Source: Thermohalobaculum sp963721105 (GTDB lineage: Bacteria > Pseudomonadota > Alphaproteobacteria > Rhodobacterales > Rhodobacteraceae). From it: 64,000 nt of DNA. The notes under the pieces were generated by a model. It did not search any database and had not been told where the DNA came from. It was given only the letters and a program-made list of their open reading frames with translations. Positions 28,275-37,459 of this stretch are shown piece by piece. The stretch is from NCBI GenBank assembly GCA_963721105.1, contig CAVRHY010000005.1, forward strand, positions 468,706 to 532,705, in the 5' to 3' direction. How positions within the stretch are numbered: the first letter of the stretch is position 1; every line of letters starts with the position of its first letter. The translations under genes were made by a program, and so were the position numbers.

Positions 28275-28760
28275 TCAGGAGCCCTTGGCGCCCAGCGTGT
28301 AGGCCGCCGTCTCGCAGGCACCCGGTATCCTCTCGACATCATGCCCCGGGACCGCGGGCGCCGTCGCCCAGTCGCCGGCGTTCAGGTAGTAGAGATCGTC
28401 CGGGCCCTGATGCAGCGCCAGGTAACTGACCGGCTGCCCACCGCAGAGGCGCGAGCCGCGCGCGCCGTAGCGCGTGCGCAGAGACGGCGTGCGATAGATC
28501 CCCGACCTGACCTGGGAGAGCGGGATCTGCATCCCGTCCTCGAAGATCAGGCGCGTGCGCGTCACGACCAGCGGGCCGGTGTCGGCGGTCGCGGTCGGGG
28601 TCAGGCGGACATCGTACTCGGTGCCCAGAACCTTTTCCGAGAAATAGCGCGTCGCGTCGACCGAGTGCCGCTCGACATCCGTCAACTCGCAGGCGGTCAG
28701 CGCCGAGACGAGCGCCAGAGCGGCACAGGCCGGCGCGGCTGTTCTGCCAATGGGTCGCAT
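28275..28760 (-). CDS. Hypothetical lipoprotein
   Basis: 161-aa protein with a lipoprotein signal (AALALVSALTAC, lipobox LTAC) and a mature part without recognised domain. Four Cys are present in total, including a late pair in SRLCGGQPV and IPGACETAAY that could form a periplasmic disulfide. The ATG at 28760 has GAGGAGG upstream; the longer open frame 5' of it has no RBS. Function unknown. It is convergent with ridA. Confidence 0.65.
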   Translation of the reverse strand: MRPIGRTAAPACAALALVSALTACELTDVERHSVDATRYFSEKVLGTEYDVRLTPTATADTGPLVVTRTRLIFEDGMQIPLSQVRSGIYRTPSLRTRYGARGSRLCGGQPVSYLALHQGPDDLYYLNAGDWATAPAVPGHDVERIPGACETAAYTLGAKGS

Positions 28761-28975
28761 CTCGAGCCTCCTCGACAAGGGTCCAGTCAGCAGGCCCGAC
28801 GAATGCGCCGGAAGTGCGACCGGGGCGGGGCGATATGCGGGTCGGCCGCGCCTCGAAAGCCGGACCGGGCCGGACCGGACACTGGGTCGGATGCGCGGCC
28901 CCACGGAAGCCCGCGCGCCCCTGCCGCCGCACGCGGGGGTTTCGCATCGGCCGCCGAGTCCCTAGATTTCGGGGC

Positions 28976-29641
28976 ATGACACGCCTCGACATCATCTCAG
29001 ACCCGATCTGCCCCTGGTGCTACATCGGCAAGGCGCAGCTCGACCGCGCGATCGCCGAGACCGGCGTGAACCCATTCGACATCAGCTGGCGCATCTTCCA
29101 GCTTAATCCCGAGATGCCGCCCGAGGGCATGGACCGGCGGGCCTATCTCGAGGCCAAGTTCGGCGGCCCGGAGCGCGCCCGCGAGGTCTATGACCGCGTC
29201 GAGAAGGCGGCCGCCGAGGCCGGCATCGAGATGCATTTCGACCGCATCCCGCGCACGCCGAACACGATGGACGCGCACCGGCTGATCCGCTGGGCCCGCA
29301 CGACCGGCCATCAGTCGGCCGTGGTCGACCGGCTGTTCACCGACTATTTCCGAGACGGCCGGGACATCTCGGAGCACGCGGTGCTGCTGGACGCGGCCGA
29401 GCAGGTCGGCATGGAGCGCGAGGTCGTCGCCCGGCTGCTGGAGGGCGATGCCGACCGCGACCAGCTGCGCGAGGAGGAGGCCGCGGCGCGCGAGATGGGC
29501 GTCAACGGCGTGCCCTGCTTCGTCATCGGCGGGCGCTACGTGCTGCAGGGTGCGCAGCCGGCCGAGACCTGGGTAAAGCTGATCGGCGAACTGGACGCCG
29601 CCCGCGAGGCGCAGGAGTCCGGGCGGGCTGCCGCCGGCTGA
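28976..29641 (+). CDS. FrnE-like DsbA family oxidoreductase
   Basis: 221-aa cytosolic thioredoxin-fold protein: LDIISDPICPWCYIGKAQLD gives the CPWC active site, followed by the long helical insertion of the FrnE/HCCA-isomerase-like group and the cis-Pro loop GVNGVPCFVIGGRYVLQGAQ. Homologues act as thiol oxidoreductases in stress protection. No signal peptide. The ATG at 28976 follows GGGG; a much longer open frame upstream is not supported. Confidence 0.9.
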   Translation: MTRLDIISDPICPWCYIGKAQLDRAIAETGVNPFDISWRIFQLNPEMPPEGMDRRAYLEAKFGGPERAREVYDRVEKAAAEAGIEMHFDRIPRTPNTMDAHRLIRWARTTGHQSAVVDRLFTDYFRDGRDISEHAVLLDAAEQVGMEREVVARLLEGDADRDQLREEEAAAREMGVNGVPCFVIGGRYVLQGAQPAETWVKLIGELDAAREAQESGRAAAG

Positions 29642-29780
29642 CACCGCCCCGGCGGCGGGCCGCCGCCCCTCCCCCACGAACAAGGTTGCGCCAGGCGCAA
29701 CGGTCTTTCGCCCGATCCGCCGCCTTGAGGACCGCCGCTCCGTCGTTACCTCGCATGGCAGGCAATGCGCGGAGGCGAGA

Positions 29781-30771
29781 ATGGGCCTGCTGATCGACGG
29801 CGAGTGGCACGACACCTGGTACGATACGAAGAGCACCGGCGGAAAGTTCGAGCGCCAGGCATCCTCGTTCCGCAACTGGGTGACGGCGGACGGCAGCCCC
29901 GGCCCCTCGGGCGAAGGCGGGTTCGCCGCCGAATCCGGGCGCTATCACCTCTATGTCTCCTCTGCCTGCCCCTGGGCGCACCGGACGCTGATCTTCCGCA
30001 GCCTGAAGGGGCTGGAAGACCACATCGACGTCAGCGTCGTGCATCCGCTGATGCAGTCGGACGGCTGGACCTTCGACACCGACTTTCCCGGCGCGACGGG
30101 CGACCGGCTGTTGGGCAAGCGCTTCCTGCGCGAGGTCTACCAGGCGGCCGACCCGCAGGCGACGACGCGGGTGACGGTGCCGGTGCTGTGGGACAAGGCA
30201 GCGCGGGACGATCGTCTCGAACGAATCCTCCGAGATCATCCGCATGTTCAACAGCGCCTTCGATGGCATCACCGGCGACGGGCAGGATTTCTATCCCGAG
30301 CCGCTGCGCGGCGAGATCGACGCCGTCAACGCCGCCGTCTACGACCACGTCAACAACGGCGTCTACAAGGCCGGCTTCGCGACGACGCAGGCGGCCTATG
30401 ACGAGGCGGTACGCGCCCTCTTCGCCGAGCTCGACCGGCTGGACGCGCGGCTGGGGCGCCAGCGCTACCTGGCCGGCGACAGGGTGACCGAGGCTGACTG
30501 GCGGCTCTTCACGACGCTGGTGCGCTTCGATGCGGTCTATGTCGGGCACTTCAAGTGCAACATCCGGCGGCTGGCCGACTATCCCAACCTCTGGCCCTAC
30601 GCGCGCGAGCTCTACCAGTGGCCGGGGGTCGCCGGCACGGTGCGCCTCGACCACATCAAGACGCACTACTACGCCAGCCACGCGACGGTGAACCCGACCG
30701 GCATCGTGCCGCTGGGGCCCGAGATCGATTTCGACGCGCCGCATGGCCGGGAGCGGCTGAAGGCGGCGTGA
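29781..30771 (+). CDS. Glutathionyl-hydroquinone reductase (Xi-class GST; frameshifted)
   Basis: Enzyme of the YqjG/PcpF type that reduces glutathionyl-hydroquinones. The catalytic Cys lies in SSACPWAHRTLIFRSLKGLE; the C-terminal helical domain includes NNGVYKAGFATTQAAYDEAV, YLAGDRVTEADWRLFTTLVR and FKCNIRRLADYPNLWPYARE. One extra base near 30204 separates VTVPVLWDKA from RGTIVSNESSEIIRMFNSAF; corrected length is 329 aa. GGAGG precedes the ATG. Monocistronic. Confidence 0.92.
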
Positions 30772-30975
30772 CGGCCGGCGTCACGGCTGGCCGGCCCGCG
30801 GTGCTCCGCGGGCGCGTAGGGGTGGATGCCGTGGCGTCGCGGCGATGGACGGCCGGGCGCCCCGGGTGCTAGATCGACGCCAACCGGCGGGCTGATCCTG
30901 GCCGGGTCGCCCCTATATATTGCGGAGGCGGTGTCCGGGCGCTCCCGGTCATTCATTTGCTAGGAGTACGCGACG

Positions 30976-32094
30976 GTGCGCTGGTCCCTGAAGATCGCCC
31001 GGCTCGGCGCCACGTCGCTCTACGTGCACGTCACGTTCTTCCTGCTGATCGCCTGGGTCGCCTTCGCCGGCTGGCAGCAGGGCGGCGCCCAGGCGGCGCT
31101 GGATGGCGTCGTCTTCGTGCTGCTGATCTTCCTCTGCGTCGTGCTGCACGAATACGGCCACGTCGCCGCGGCGGCGCATTACGGCATCAAGACGCCGACG
31201 ATCACGCTGTTGCCGATCGGCGGGCTGGCCAGCCTCGAGCGGATGCCCGAGCGGCCGGGGCGCGAGCTGGTCGTCGCGCTGGCCGGGCCGATGGTCAACG
31301 TCGTCATCGTCGGCCTGCTGCTGCTGGTGCTGGGCGCGCGCTTCGACTTCGGCCAGATCGGCGCCATCGAGCGGGCGCAGATGTCGCTGTCGGGTCGGCT
31401 GGCGGCGGTCAACGTCATGCTGGTTCTGTTCAACCTGATCCCGGCCTTTCCGCTGGACGGCGGTCGGGTGCTGCGGGCGCTGCTGTCGATGCGCTTCGAG
31501 CGGGCGCGCGCGACGCTCTATGCCGCGCGGATCGGCCAGGCCTTCGCGGTGATCTTCGCCATTGTCGGGCTCTACGGCAACCCGCTGCTGCTGCTGATCG
31601 CGGTCTTCCTGTTCTTCGCCGCCGAGGCCGAGGCCGGCCAGGAGCGGATGCGCCGCACCGTCAGCGGCTATCGCGCGCGCGACGCGATGATCACCCGCTA
31701 CGAGAGCCTGGCGCCGAACTCGACGGCCGAGGACGCCGGCCGGCTGTTGCTGCGCACGACGCAGCAGGAGTTCCCGGTGATCGGCGCCGGCAGCCGGCTG
31801 GTCGGCATGGTGACGCGGCGCGACCTGATCGAGGCGATCCGCCATTCCGGCGCCGCGACCCCAGTCAGCCAGTTCATGGTCGCGGACCTCGTCGCCGTGC
31901 CCGAGGACGAGCCGCTGGAGGACGTCATGGCCAAGCTGTCGAAAAGCGCCACCCGCGCCGTCGCGGTGATGAGCCGGGCGCGCGGCTTCGTCGGCTACAT
32001 CAACGCCGAGAACGCCAGCGAGCTCTACATGCTGACGCACGCCTCCCGGCACGGCGGGGGGCCACCGCCCGTTGCCGGGCGCGGCGGCGTTTGA
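30976..32094 (+). CDS. Site-2 protease (M50) with CBS pair
   Basis: 372-aa intramembrane metalloprotease of the Rv-Rip3/FtsH-independent M50 group. Zinc motif HEYGH in CVVLHEYGHVAAAAHYG, third ligand in NLIPAFPLDGGRVLRALLS, about five hydrophobic helices, and two CBS motifs at the C-terminus (residues about 230-350: ARDAMITRYESL and VSQFMVADLVAVPEDEP). CBS domains usually sense nucleotides. GTG 30976 has TAGGAG upstream. Substrate unknown, possibly an anti-sigma factor or another membrane regulator. Confidence 0.9.
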   Translation: MRWSLKIARLGATSLYVHVTFFLLIAWVAFAGWQQGGAQAALDGVVFVLLIFLCVVLHEYGHVAAAAHYGIKTPTITLLPIGGLASLERMPERPGRELVVALAGPMVNVVIVGLLLLVLGARFDFGQIGAIERAQMSLSGRLAAVNVMLVLFNLIPAFPLDGGRVLRALLSMRFERARATLYAARIGQAFAVIFAIVGLYGNPLLLLIAVFLFFAAEAEAGQERMRRTVSGYRARDAMITRYESLAPNSTAEDAGRLLLRTTQQEFPVIGAGSRLVGMVTRRDLIEAIRHSGAATPVSQFMVADLVAVPEDEPLEDVMAKLSKSATRAVAVMSRARGFVGYINAENASELYMLTHASRHGGGPPPVAGRGGV

Positions 32095-32221
32095 CGCCGG
32101 TTCCGGCCACGCCGGCTGAGGCGCCCGGCGCAAACCCGTGGGCCGGCGTCGTTTTGACTCTGGCCCCGGCCGGGTCGTCGCCCTAGTATACGCAGCGAGA
32201 AAGCCGAACGAGGGGAACGGC

Positions 32222-32605
32222 ATGGCCGACGTCAACCGGGGCAACCGCCCGCTTTCGCCGCACCTTTCGATCTACCGCCCGCAGATCACGTCGATGCTGT
32301 CGATCCTGCACCGTGTCACCGGAATCGGCCTGGTGGCCGGCGGGGTCGGCGTTGTCTGGTGGCTCCTGGCCGCTGCAACGGATGCGCGATATTTCCGGGT
32401 CATCGACGGGCTCTGGACGAGTTGGGTCGGGAACTTCGTCTGGGTCTGCCTGCTCTGGGCGTTCTCGTACCACCTGCTGAACGGCATCCGGCATCTGGTG
32501 TGGGACACGGGGCATGGCCTGGAAATCGCCAGCGTGACCCGCAGCGGCCAGGCCGTGCTGATCGGCTCGGTCGTGCTGACCATCATCGTGCTGATCGCGG
32601 CCTGA
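32222..32605 (+). CDS. sdhC: Succinate dehydrogenase cytochrome b556 subunit
   Basis: 127-aa membrane anchor of complex II. RPLSPHLSIYRPQITSMLSI and LHRVTGIGLVAG give the quinone-site Ser/Arg and the family heme-ligand region; three hydrophobic helices follow. ATG 32222 has a GAGGGGAACGG Shine-Dalgarno, whereas the longer upstream frame lacks one. First gene of sdhC-D-A-(methyltransferase)-B. Confidence 0.95.
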   Translation: MADVNRGNRPLSPHLSIYRPQITSMLSILHRVTGIGLVAGGVGVVWWLLAAATDARYFRVIDGLWTSWVGNFVWVCLLWAFSYHLLNGIRHLVWDTGHGLEIASVTRSGQAVLIGSVVLTIIVLIAA

Positions 32606-32615
32606 GGGGGTAATC

Positions 32616-32996
32616 ATGGCCTACAAGACCGCGCGCGGCATGGCGACGGGGCTCGGCGCCTCGGGCACCGGGGTGCATCACTGGTGGTCGACCCGGGTCA
32701 GCTCGGTGGCGCTGGTGCCGCTGGGGCTGCTGTTCGTCTTCCCGTTCGCCGGCGCGCTGGGCGAGGGGCGGCTGGCGGTGCTGGCCACCTACCACAACTG
32801 GTTCAACGCCATCGTCGCCGTGCTGTTCTTCGCCGTCGGCTTCCATCACCTGATGCTGGGCCTGCAGGTGGTGATCGAGGACTATGTTCACCACAAGGCT
32901 TGGCGGACGGGCCTGCTGCTGGGCAACACCATGCTGTGCGCCTTCTTCGGGCTGGCAGGCGTGTTCGCCGTGCTGAGGATCGCCTTCCTGTCCTGA
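32616..32996 (+). CDS. sdhD: Succinate dehydrogenase membrane anchor subunit
   Basis: 126-aa second anchor of complex II with three transmembrane helices. GASGTGVHHWWSTRVSSVAL is the conserved N-terminal loop, FHHLMLGLQVVIEDYVHH contains the heme His and the quinone-site Asp-Tyr. It starts ten bases after sdhC. Confidence 0.95.
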   Translation: MAYKTARGMATGLGASGTGVHHWWSTRVSSVALVPLGLLFVFPFAGALGEGRLAVLATYHNWFNAIVAVLFFAVGFHHLMLGLQVVIEDYVHHKAWRTGLLLGNTMLCAFFGLAGVFAVLRIAFLS

Positions 32997-33098
32997 CGGG
33001 CATGGCGGGTCGCGGCGCCTGGGGGCGCCGGGTTTTGGGGAGAGGGCGGGACGCGGCGCCGGCTGGGCGCGGCATACTCCAGCCGGCAACGCAACGGG

Positions 33099-34905
33099 AT
33101 GACCATGGCCGCTTACGAGTTCACCGACCACCGCTATGACGTCGTCGTTGTCGGCGCCGGCGGCGCCGGCCTGCGGGCGACGCTGGGCATGGCCGAGCAG
33201 GGGCTGAAGACCGCCTGCGTCACCAAGGTCTTCCCGACGCGCAGCCACACCGTCGCGGCGCAGGGCGGCATCGCCGCCAGCCTGGCGAACATGGGGCCGG
33301 ACAGCTGGCAGTGGCACATGTACGACACCATCAAGGGGTCGGACTGGCTGGGCGACATGGACGCCATGGAATACCTCGCCCGCGAGGCGCCCAAGGCCGT
33401 CATCGAGCTGGAGCATTACGGCGTGCCGTTCAGCCGCACCGAGGACGGCCGCATCTACCAGCGCCCCTTCGGCGGCCACATGACCGAGTTCGGCGACGGC
33501 CCGCCAGTGCAGCGCACCTGCGCCGCCGCCGACCGCACCGGGCACGCCATCCTGCACACGCTCTACGGCCAGTCGGTGAAGCAGAAGGCCGAGTTCTTCA
33601 TCGAGTACTTCGCCATCGACCTGATCATGTCCGATGACGGCCAGTGCCAGGGCGTCATGGCCTGGAAGCTGGACGACGGCACGCTGCACCGCTTCTCTGC
33701 CAAGATGGTCGTGCTGGCGACCGGCGGCTATGGCCGCGCCTATTTCTCGTGCACCTCGGCGCATACCTGCACGGGCGACGGCAACGGCATGGTGGCGCGC
33801 GCCGGCCTGCCGCTGCAGGACATGGAGTTCGTGCAGTTCCACCCGACCGGCATCTACGGCGCCGGCTGCCTGATCACCGAGGGCTCGCGCGGCGAGGGCG
33901 GGTATCTCACGAACTCCGAGGGCGAGCGCTTCATGGAGCGCTATGCGCCCTCCGCCAAGGACCTGGCCAGCCGCGACGTCGTCAGCCGCTGCATGACGAT
34001 GGAGATCCGCGAGGGCCGCGGCGTCGGGCCCGAGAAGGACCACATCTTCCTGAACCTCAACCACCTGCCGCCCGAGGTGCTGCACAAGCGCCTGCCCGGC
34101 ATCAGCGAGAGTGCGAAAATTTTCGCCGGCGTCGACGTGACGCGCGAGCCGATCCCCGTCATCCCGACCGTGCACTACAACATGGGCGGCATCCCGGCGA
34201 ACTACTGGGGCCAGGTGCTGGACCACCGCGACGGCTCGGACGTGATCGTGCCCGGCCTGATGGCGGCCGGCGAGGCCGCCTGCGCCTCGGTGCACGGGGC
34301 GAACCGGCTGGGCTCCAACTCATTGACGGATCTAGTGGTTTTCGGCCGCGCCTGCGCCATCAAGGCGGGCGAGGTGGTCGATCGCGCCGGCGCGAACCCG
34401 GAGCCGAACAGGGCCTCGGTCGACAAGGCGATGGACCGCTTCGACCGGCTGCGCCACGCCAAGGGCGGCAGCCCGACGGCGGATATCCGGAACAGCCTGC
34501 AGAAGGCCATGCAGAACGACGCCGCCGTCTTCCGCACCGAGAAGACGCTGAAGGAGGGCTGCGGGCAGGTCAGCCGCATCGACGCGATGTTCGACGACGT
34601 GAGGGTGACGGACCGCTCGCTGGTCTGGAACAGCGACCTGATGGAGACGCTGGAACTGGCCAACCTGATCCCGAACGCGCTGGCCACCGTCTATTCCGCC
34701 GAGGCGCGGCACGAGAGCCGGGGCGCGCATGCGCGCGAGGACTACCCGGACCGCGACGACGAGAACTGGCGCAAGCACTCGCTGGCCTGGATCGACAACG
34801 AGGTGAGGATCGGCTACCGCGCCGTCGTCACCGAGCCGCTGACCGCGCCCAAGCGAGGGGGGCATCGACCCGAAGAAGATCGCGCCCAAGGCGCGGGTCT
34901 ACTGA
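33099..34905 (+). CDS. sdhA: Succinate dehydrogenase flavoprotein subunit (frameshifted)
   Basis: Complex II catalytic subunit. FAD site VVVGAGGAGLRATLGMAEQG, covalent-FAD His in TRSHTVAAQGGIAASL, active-site stretch HPTGIYGAGCLITEGSRGEG and ANRLGSNSLTDLVVFGRA. An extra base near 34854 breaks the frame after TEPLTAPK; the corrected end reads EGGIDPKKIAPKARVY with TGA at 34903, total 601 aa. The ATG at 33105 (MAAYEFTDH) is an equally likely start. The next gene starts four bases downstream. Confidence 0.95.
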
Positions 34906-34909
34906 GACT

Positions 34910-35665
34910 GTGGCCGGCGTCTGCACTGTCGGCCGGCGCTCGGCGGCGGAGATCGCCGAGAAGATGGACCTGCGCGCGCGCCGGTCGATCGACCATGTGA
35001 CGGCGCTCGCCTGGGGGCGGACACCGCGCGAGTGCCCGGTCTGCGGCTATGTCGGCATGTTCTCGCCGGTGAAGCACAAGCCCGAGATCTGGTGCCCGTC
35101 ATGCGACTCGCGGCCCCGGCATCGGCTGCTGAAGCTGTGGATGGACCGCGAGATGCGGCTGGCGCCGGGTGCGCGCGTCCTGCATTTCGCGGCCGAACCT
35201 TGGGTCAGGGCCAAGATGGCGGCTCGCGGGGCCGATTATCAAACAGCTGATCTGAATGACAAATTCGAGCTGCGCCTGGACATCACGGCGATGGAACTGG
35301 CCGACGGATCGGTCGACATGGTCATCGCCAACCACGTGCTGGAGCATGTCGACGACCGGGCGGCCTTTGCCGAGCTTTACCGCGTGCTGGCGCCCGGCGG
35401 GCAGGCCGTTATCACCGTGCCGCTGATCGAGGGCTTCGACCGGACCTACGAGGACCCGGCGCATGACACGCCCGAGGCGCGGCGTCTGTATTACGGCGAC
35501 GCGGACCATCTGCGCTGGTACGGGCGCGATTTCCGCGACCGCTTCGCCGCGCCGGGCTTCCGCGTCGACGAGTTCACCGCGCTGGAGCCGGAGGCCAGCC
35601 GCTACGCGCTCCACCGGGGCGAGAAGGTATTCATCGGGCGAAAGCCCGCCGCAGGAGAAGACTGA
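34910..35665 (+). CDS. Zinc-ribbon SAM-dependent methyltransferase inside the sdh operon
   Basis: 251-aa class I methyltransferase with an N-terminal zinc ribbon (CPVCGY ... CPSCDSRPRHR) and a Methyltransf_11-type domain: VLHFAAEPWVRAKM for motif I, LDITAMELADGSVDMVIANH for motifs II-III, and LEHVDDRAAFAELYRVLAPG. GTG 34910 lies four bases after the sdhA stop, and its TGA overlaps the sdhB ATG by one base (TGATG), so it is embedded in the operon; ATG 34964 is an alternative start. The target is unknown: modification of complex II, of its iron-sulfur subunit or of a small molecule are all speculative. Confidence 0.85.
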   Translation: MAGVCTVGRRSAAEIAEKMDLRARRSIDHVTALAWGRTPRECPVCGYVGMFSPVKHKPEIWCPSCDSRPRHRLLKLWMDREMRLAPGARVLHFAAEPWVRAKMAARGADYQTADLNDKFELRLDITAMELADGSVDMVIANHVLEHVDDRAAFAELYRVLAPGGQAVITVPLIEGFDRTYEDPAHDTPEARRLYYGDADHLRWYGRDFRDRFAAPGFRVDEFTALEPEASRYALHRGEKVFIGRKPAAGED

Positions 35666-36446
35666 TGGTTGAACTGACCCTGCCGAAGAACTCGCGCGTC
35701 AAGGAAGGCAAGACCTGGCCGAAGCCGGACGGCGCGGCGCGCCTGAAGAAGTTCCGCATCTATCGCTGGGACCCGGACACCGGGCGACAATCCGCGCGTC
35801 GATACCTACTATCATCGACCTCGACGATTGCGGTCCGATGATCCTGGACGCCATCATCAAGATAAAGAACGAGATCGATCCGACGCTGACCTTCCGCCGG
35901 TCCTGCCGCGAGGGCATCTGCGGCAGTTGCGCCATGAACATCGACGGCGTCAACACGCTCGCCTGCACGACCGGCATCGACCAGGTCGACGGCGATATCA
36001 AGATCTACCCGCTGCCGCACATGCCGGTGGTCAAGGACCTGATCCCGGACCTCAGCCATTTCTTCGCGCAGCACGCGGCGATCCAGCCCTGGCTCGAGAC
36101 CTCGTCGCCGCCGCCCGAGAAGGAGTGGCGCCAGTCGATCGAGGACCGCGACAAGCTGGACGGCTACTACGAGTGCATCCTGTGCGCCTGCTGCTCGACG
36201 TCCTGCCCCAGCTACTGGTGGAACGGCGACCGCTATCTGGGCCCGGCGGCGCTTCTGCACGCCTGGCGCTGGATCGACGACAGCCGCGACGAGGCGACCG
36301 GCGAGCGGCTGGACTTCCTCGAGGACCCGTTCCGGCTGTATCGCTGCCACACGATCATGAACTGCACCAAGACCTGCCCGAAGGGGCTGAACCCGGCCAA
36401 GGCCATCGCCGAGATCAAGAAGCTGATGGTCGAGCGCCAGGTCTGA
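35665..36446 (+). CDS. sdhB: Succinate dehydrogenase iron-sulfur subunit (two frameshifts)
   Basis: Iron-sulfur subunit of complex II. Cluster ligands: SCREGICGSCAMNIDG plus a later Cys (2Fe-2S), CILCACCSTSCPSYW (4Fe-4S) and CHTIMNCTKTCPKGLNPAKA (3Fe-4S). The frame breaks twice near the N-terminus: one extra G near 35782 (DPDTG/DNPRVDTY) and another extra base near 35812 before IDLDDCGPMILDA. Together they restore 259 aa. ATG 35665 overlaps the methyltransferase stop; GGAG lies upstream. Confidence 0.95.
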
Positions 36447-36454
36447 GGCGCCTC

Positions 36455-36474
36455 GGACGGGGCGCGCCCCGTCC
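36455..36474 (+). terminator. Perfect GC palindrome after sdhB
   Basis: A 20-base perfect palindrome (GGACGGGGCG / CGCCCCGTCC) starts nine bases after the sdhB stop. It can form a very stable hairpin and may end the operon or protect its 3' end, although there is no T tract. Confidence 0.4.
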
Positions 36475-36935
36475 GCCCCGTCCGCCCGCGTCCGCCTCTG
36501 CTGCTCGGGCGTTCCGGGCAGCGTCGGCGCGGGTCCGTGACGGGTCGATGCAATCGCGGAAATGGGGGCCTTTTCGCCGGTCTGATCGGCTATCTGTTCG
36601 GCAATCTATTCGACAACCTGTTCGGCAACGATCCTTGTTTAATTTGTTGCTAAGGCAATCTTGTCGGGTCGGACGGATGCCCTGCAAGAGAATCGTCCCT
36701 CTCGCGCGGGCAAGTTGCCCTCCTGTAGCGGGAGTCGCGCAGGTTCGGGGGCATTTCTCGCCTAAGGCATCCGGGGCTTTCCGGCCCGGCCGCCTGGACG
36801 CGCCGCGCGGGCGTCGGAGAGGCACGGGGCCGGCGTCCTGCCCCGTCGATGCCGGGAAGGGCCGCCGGAACCCCGCCACCCGTGCCCGCGTTTCGCAAAC
36901 GACAGCGGGCGCCTGGCGCCTGCGGGGAGGCAACC
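36475..36935. other. Gap after the sdh operon holding a duplicated element
   Basis: About 460 bases with no confident gene. It contains one copy of the repeated LFGN/TTAGCAACAAATTA element (36582-36653), which is locally AT-rich against a GC-rich background. Confidence 0.5.
36582..36653 (+). repeat. Copy A of a duplicated 60-72 bp element with 12-bp periodicity
   Basis: Four imperfect 12-bp units (CTGATCGGCTAT, CTGTTCGGCAAT, CTATTCGACAAC, CTGTTCGGCAAC) run into GATCCTT...TTAATTTGTTGCTAA. The same element is present in the opposite orientation at 60150-60208, aligned without gaps at about 80% identity. Read on the plus strand it encodes tetrapeptide repeats (LIGY LFGN LFDN LFGN) followed by DPCLICC and a stop; the reverse of copy B gives FGN-x-FDN-xx-GNDPSLICC and the same stop. 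Confidence 0.85.
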
Positions 36936-37202
36936 ATGCGACTGCAGAATCTCTTGCTCCTGGGCGGCCTGATCGCGCTCGGCATTTATGTCGACCAGCG
37001 CGGGGCCCGCGTGCCGCGGCTGCCGCTTCGCCGCCGCTCGACGGCCTATCGGCCCGGGTTGCCGGGCGTTCGCGACCGCGACTACGGCAGGATCCGGCCA
37101 GCCGGCCCTGGCGCCACGCGCGACGATCGCGGTCAATGGGACAAGGTCGACGAGGCGTCGGACGAGTCGTTCCCGGCCAGCGATCCGCCCGCGACGTATT
37201 GA
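36936..37202 (+). CDS. Small single-helix membrane protein with a DEASDESFPASDPP tail
   Basis: 88-aa protein: an N-terminal hydrophobic segment (LQNLLLLGGLIALGIYVDQ), a basic Arg/Pro-rich middle, and the acidic C-terminal motif KVDEASDESFPASDPPATY. The last motif recurs at the ends of many short proteobacterial proteins of unknown function (recalled, not searched). The ATG at 36936 has GGGGAGG upstream. Confidence 0.7.
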   Translation: MRLQNLLLLGGLIALGIYVDQRGARVPRLPLRRRSTAYRPGLPGVRDRDYGRIRPAGPGATRDDRGQWDKVDEASDESFPASDPPATY

Positions 37203-37346
37203 GGCGGCGTATTCGGGCGTCGGGGAGGCACGCCCCTGCCCGCCTGCGGCGGGGCGGCGGTGCCGCGGGGGCCGATTTTCACTGGATGAGACTCGCGCGC
37301 TCGCGGGGATGACGGGTTCTGGAGAGGTCGCGAGACAGGCCTCGTC

Positions 37347-37367
37347 ATGCCCGGCCTGACCGGGCAT
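37347..37367 (+). repeat. REP-like palindrome (variant)
   Basis: ATGCCCGG-CCTGA-CCGGGCAT preceded by CGTC and followed by CTC, the same flanks as the palindromes at 62.6-63.2 kb. It is an outlying member with a different loop. The surrounding 37203-37459 has no gene. Confidence 0.6.
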
Positions 37368-37459
37368 CTCTGCCGCGGCGGGGACAACCGTCCGGTGAGC
37401 TGCCGGACGGTGCTGGTGGGCAGGCGACGGCGAGCGTCGCAGTTGGCTCGTGGCGCGGG

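Noticed and set aside
36582..36653. Intrinsic terminator of the sdh operon
   Set aside because: The AT-rich end is not preceded by a GC hairpin; the palindrome at 36455-36474 is the better candidate.
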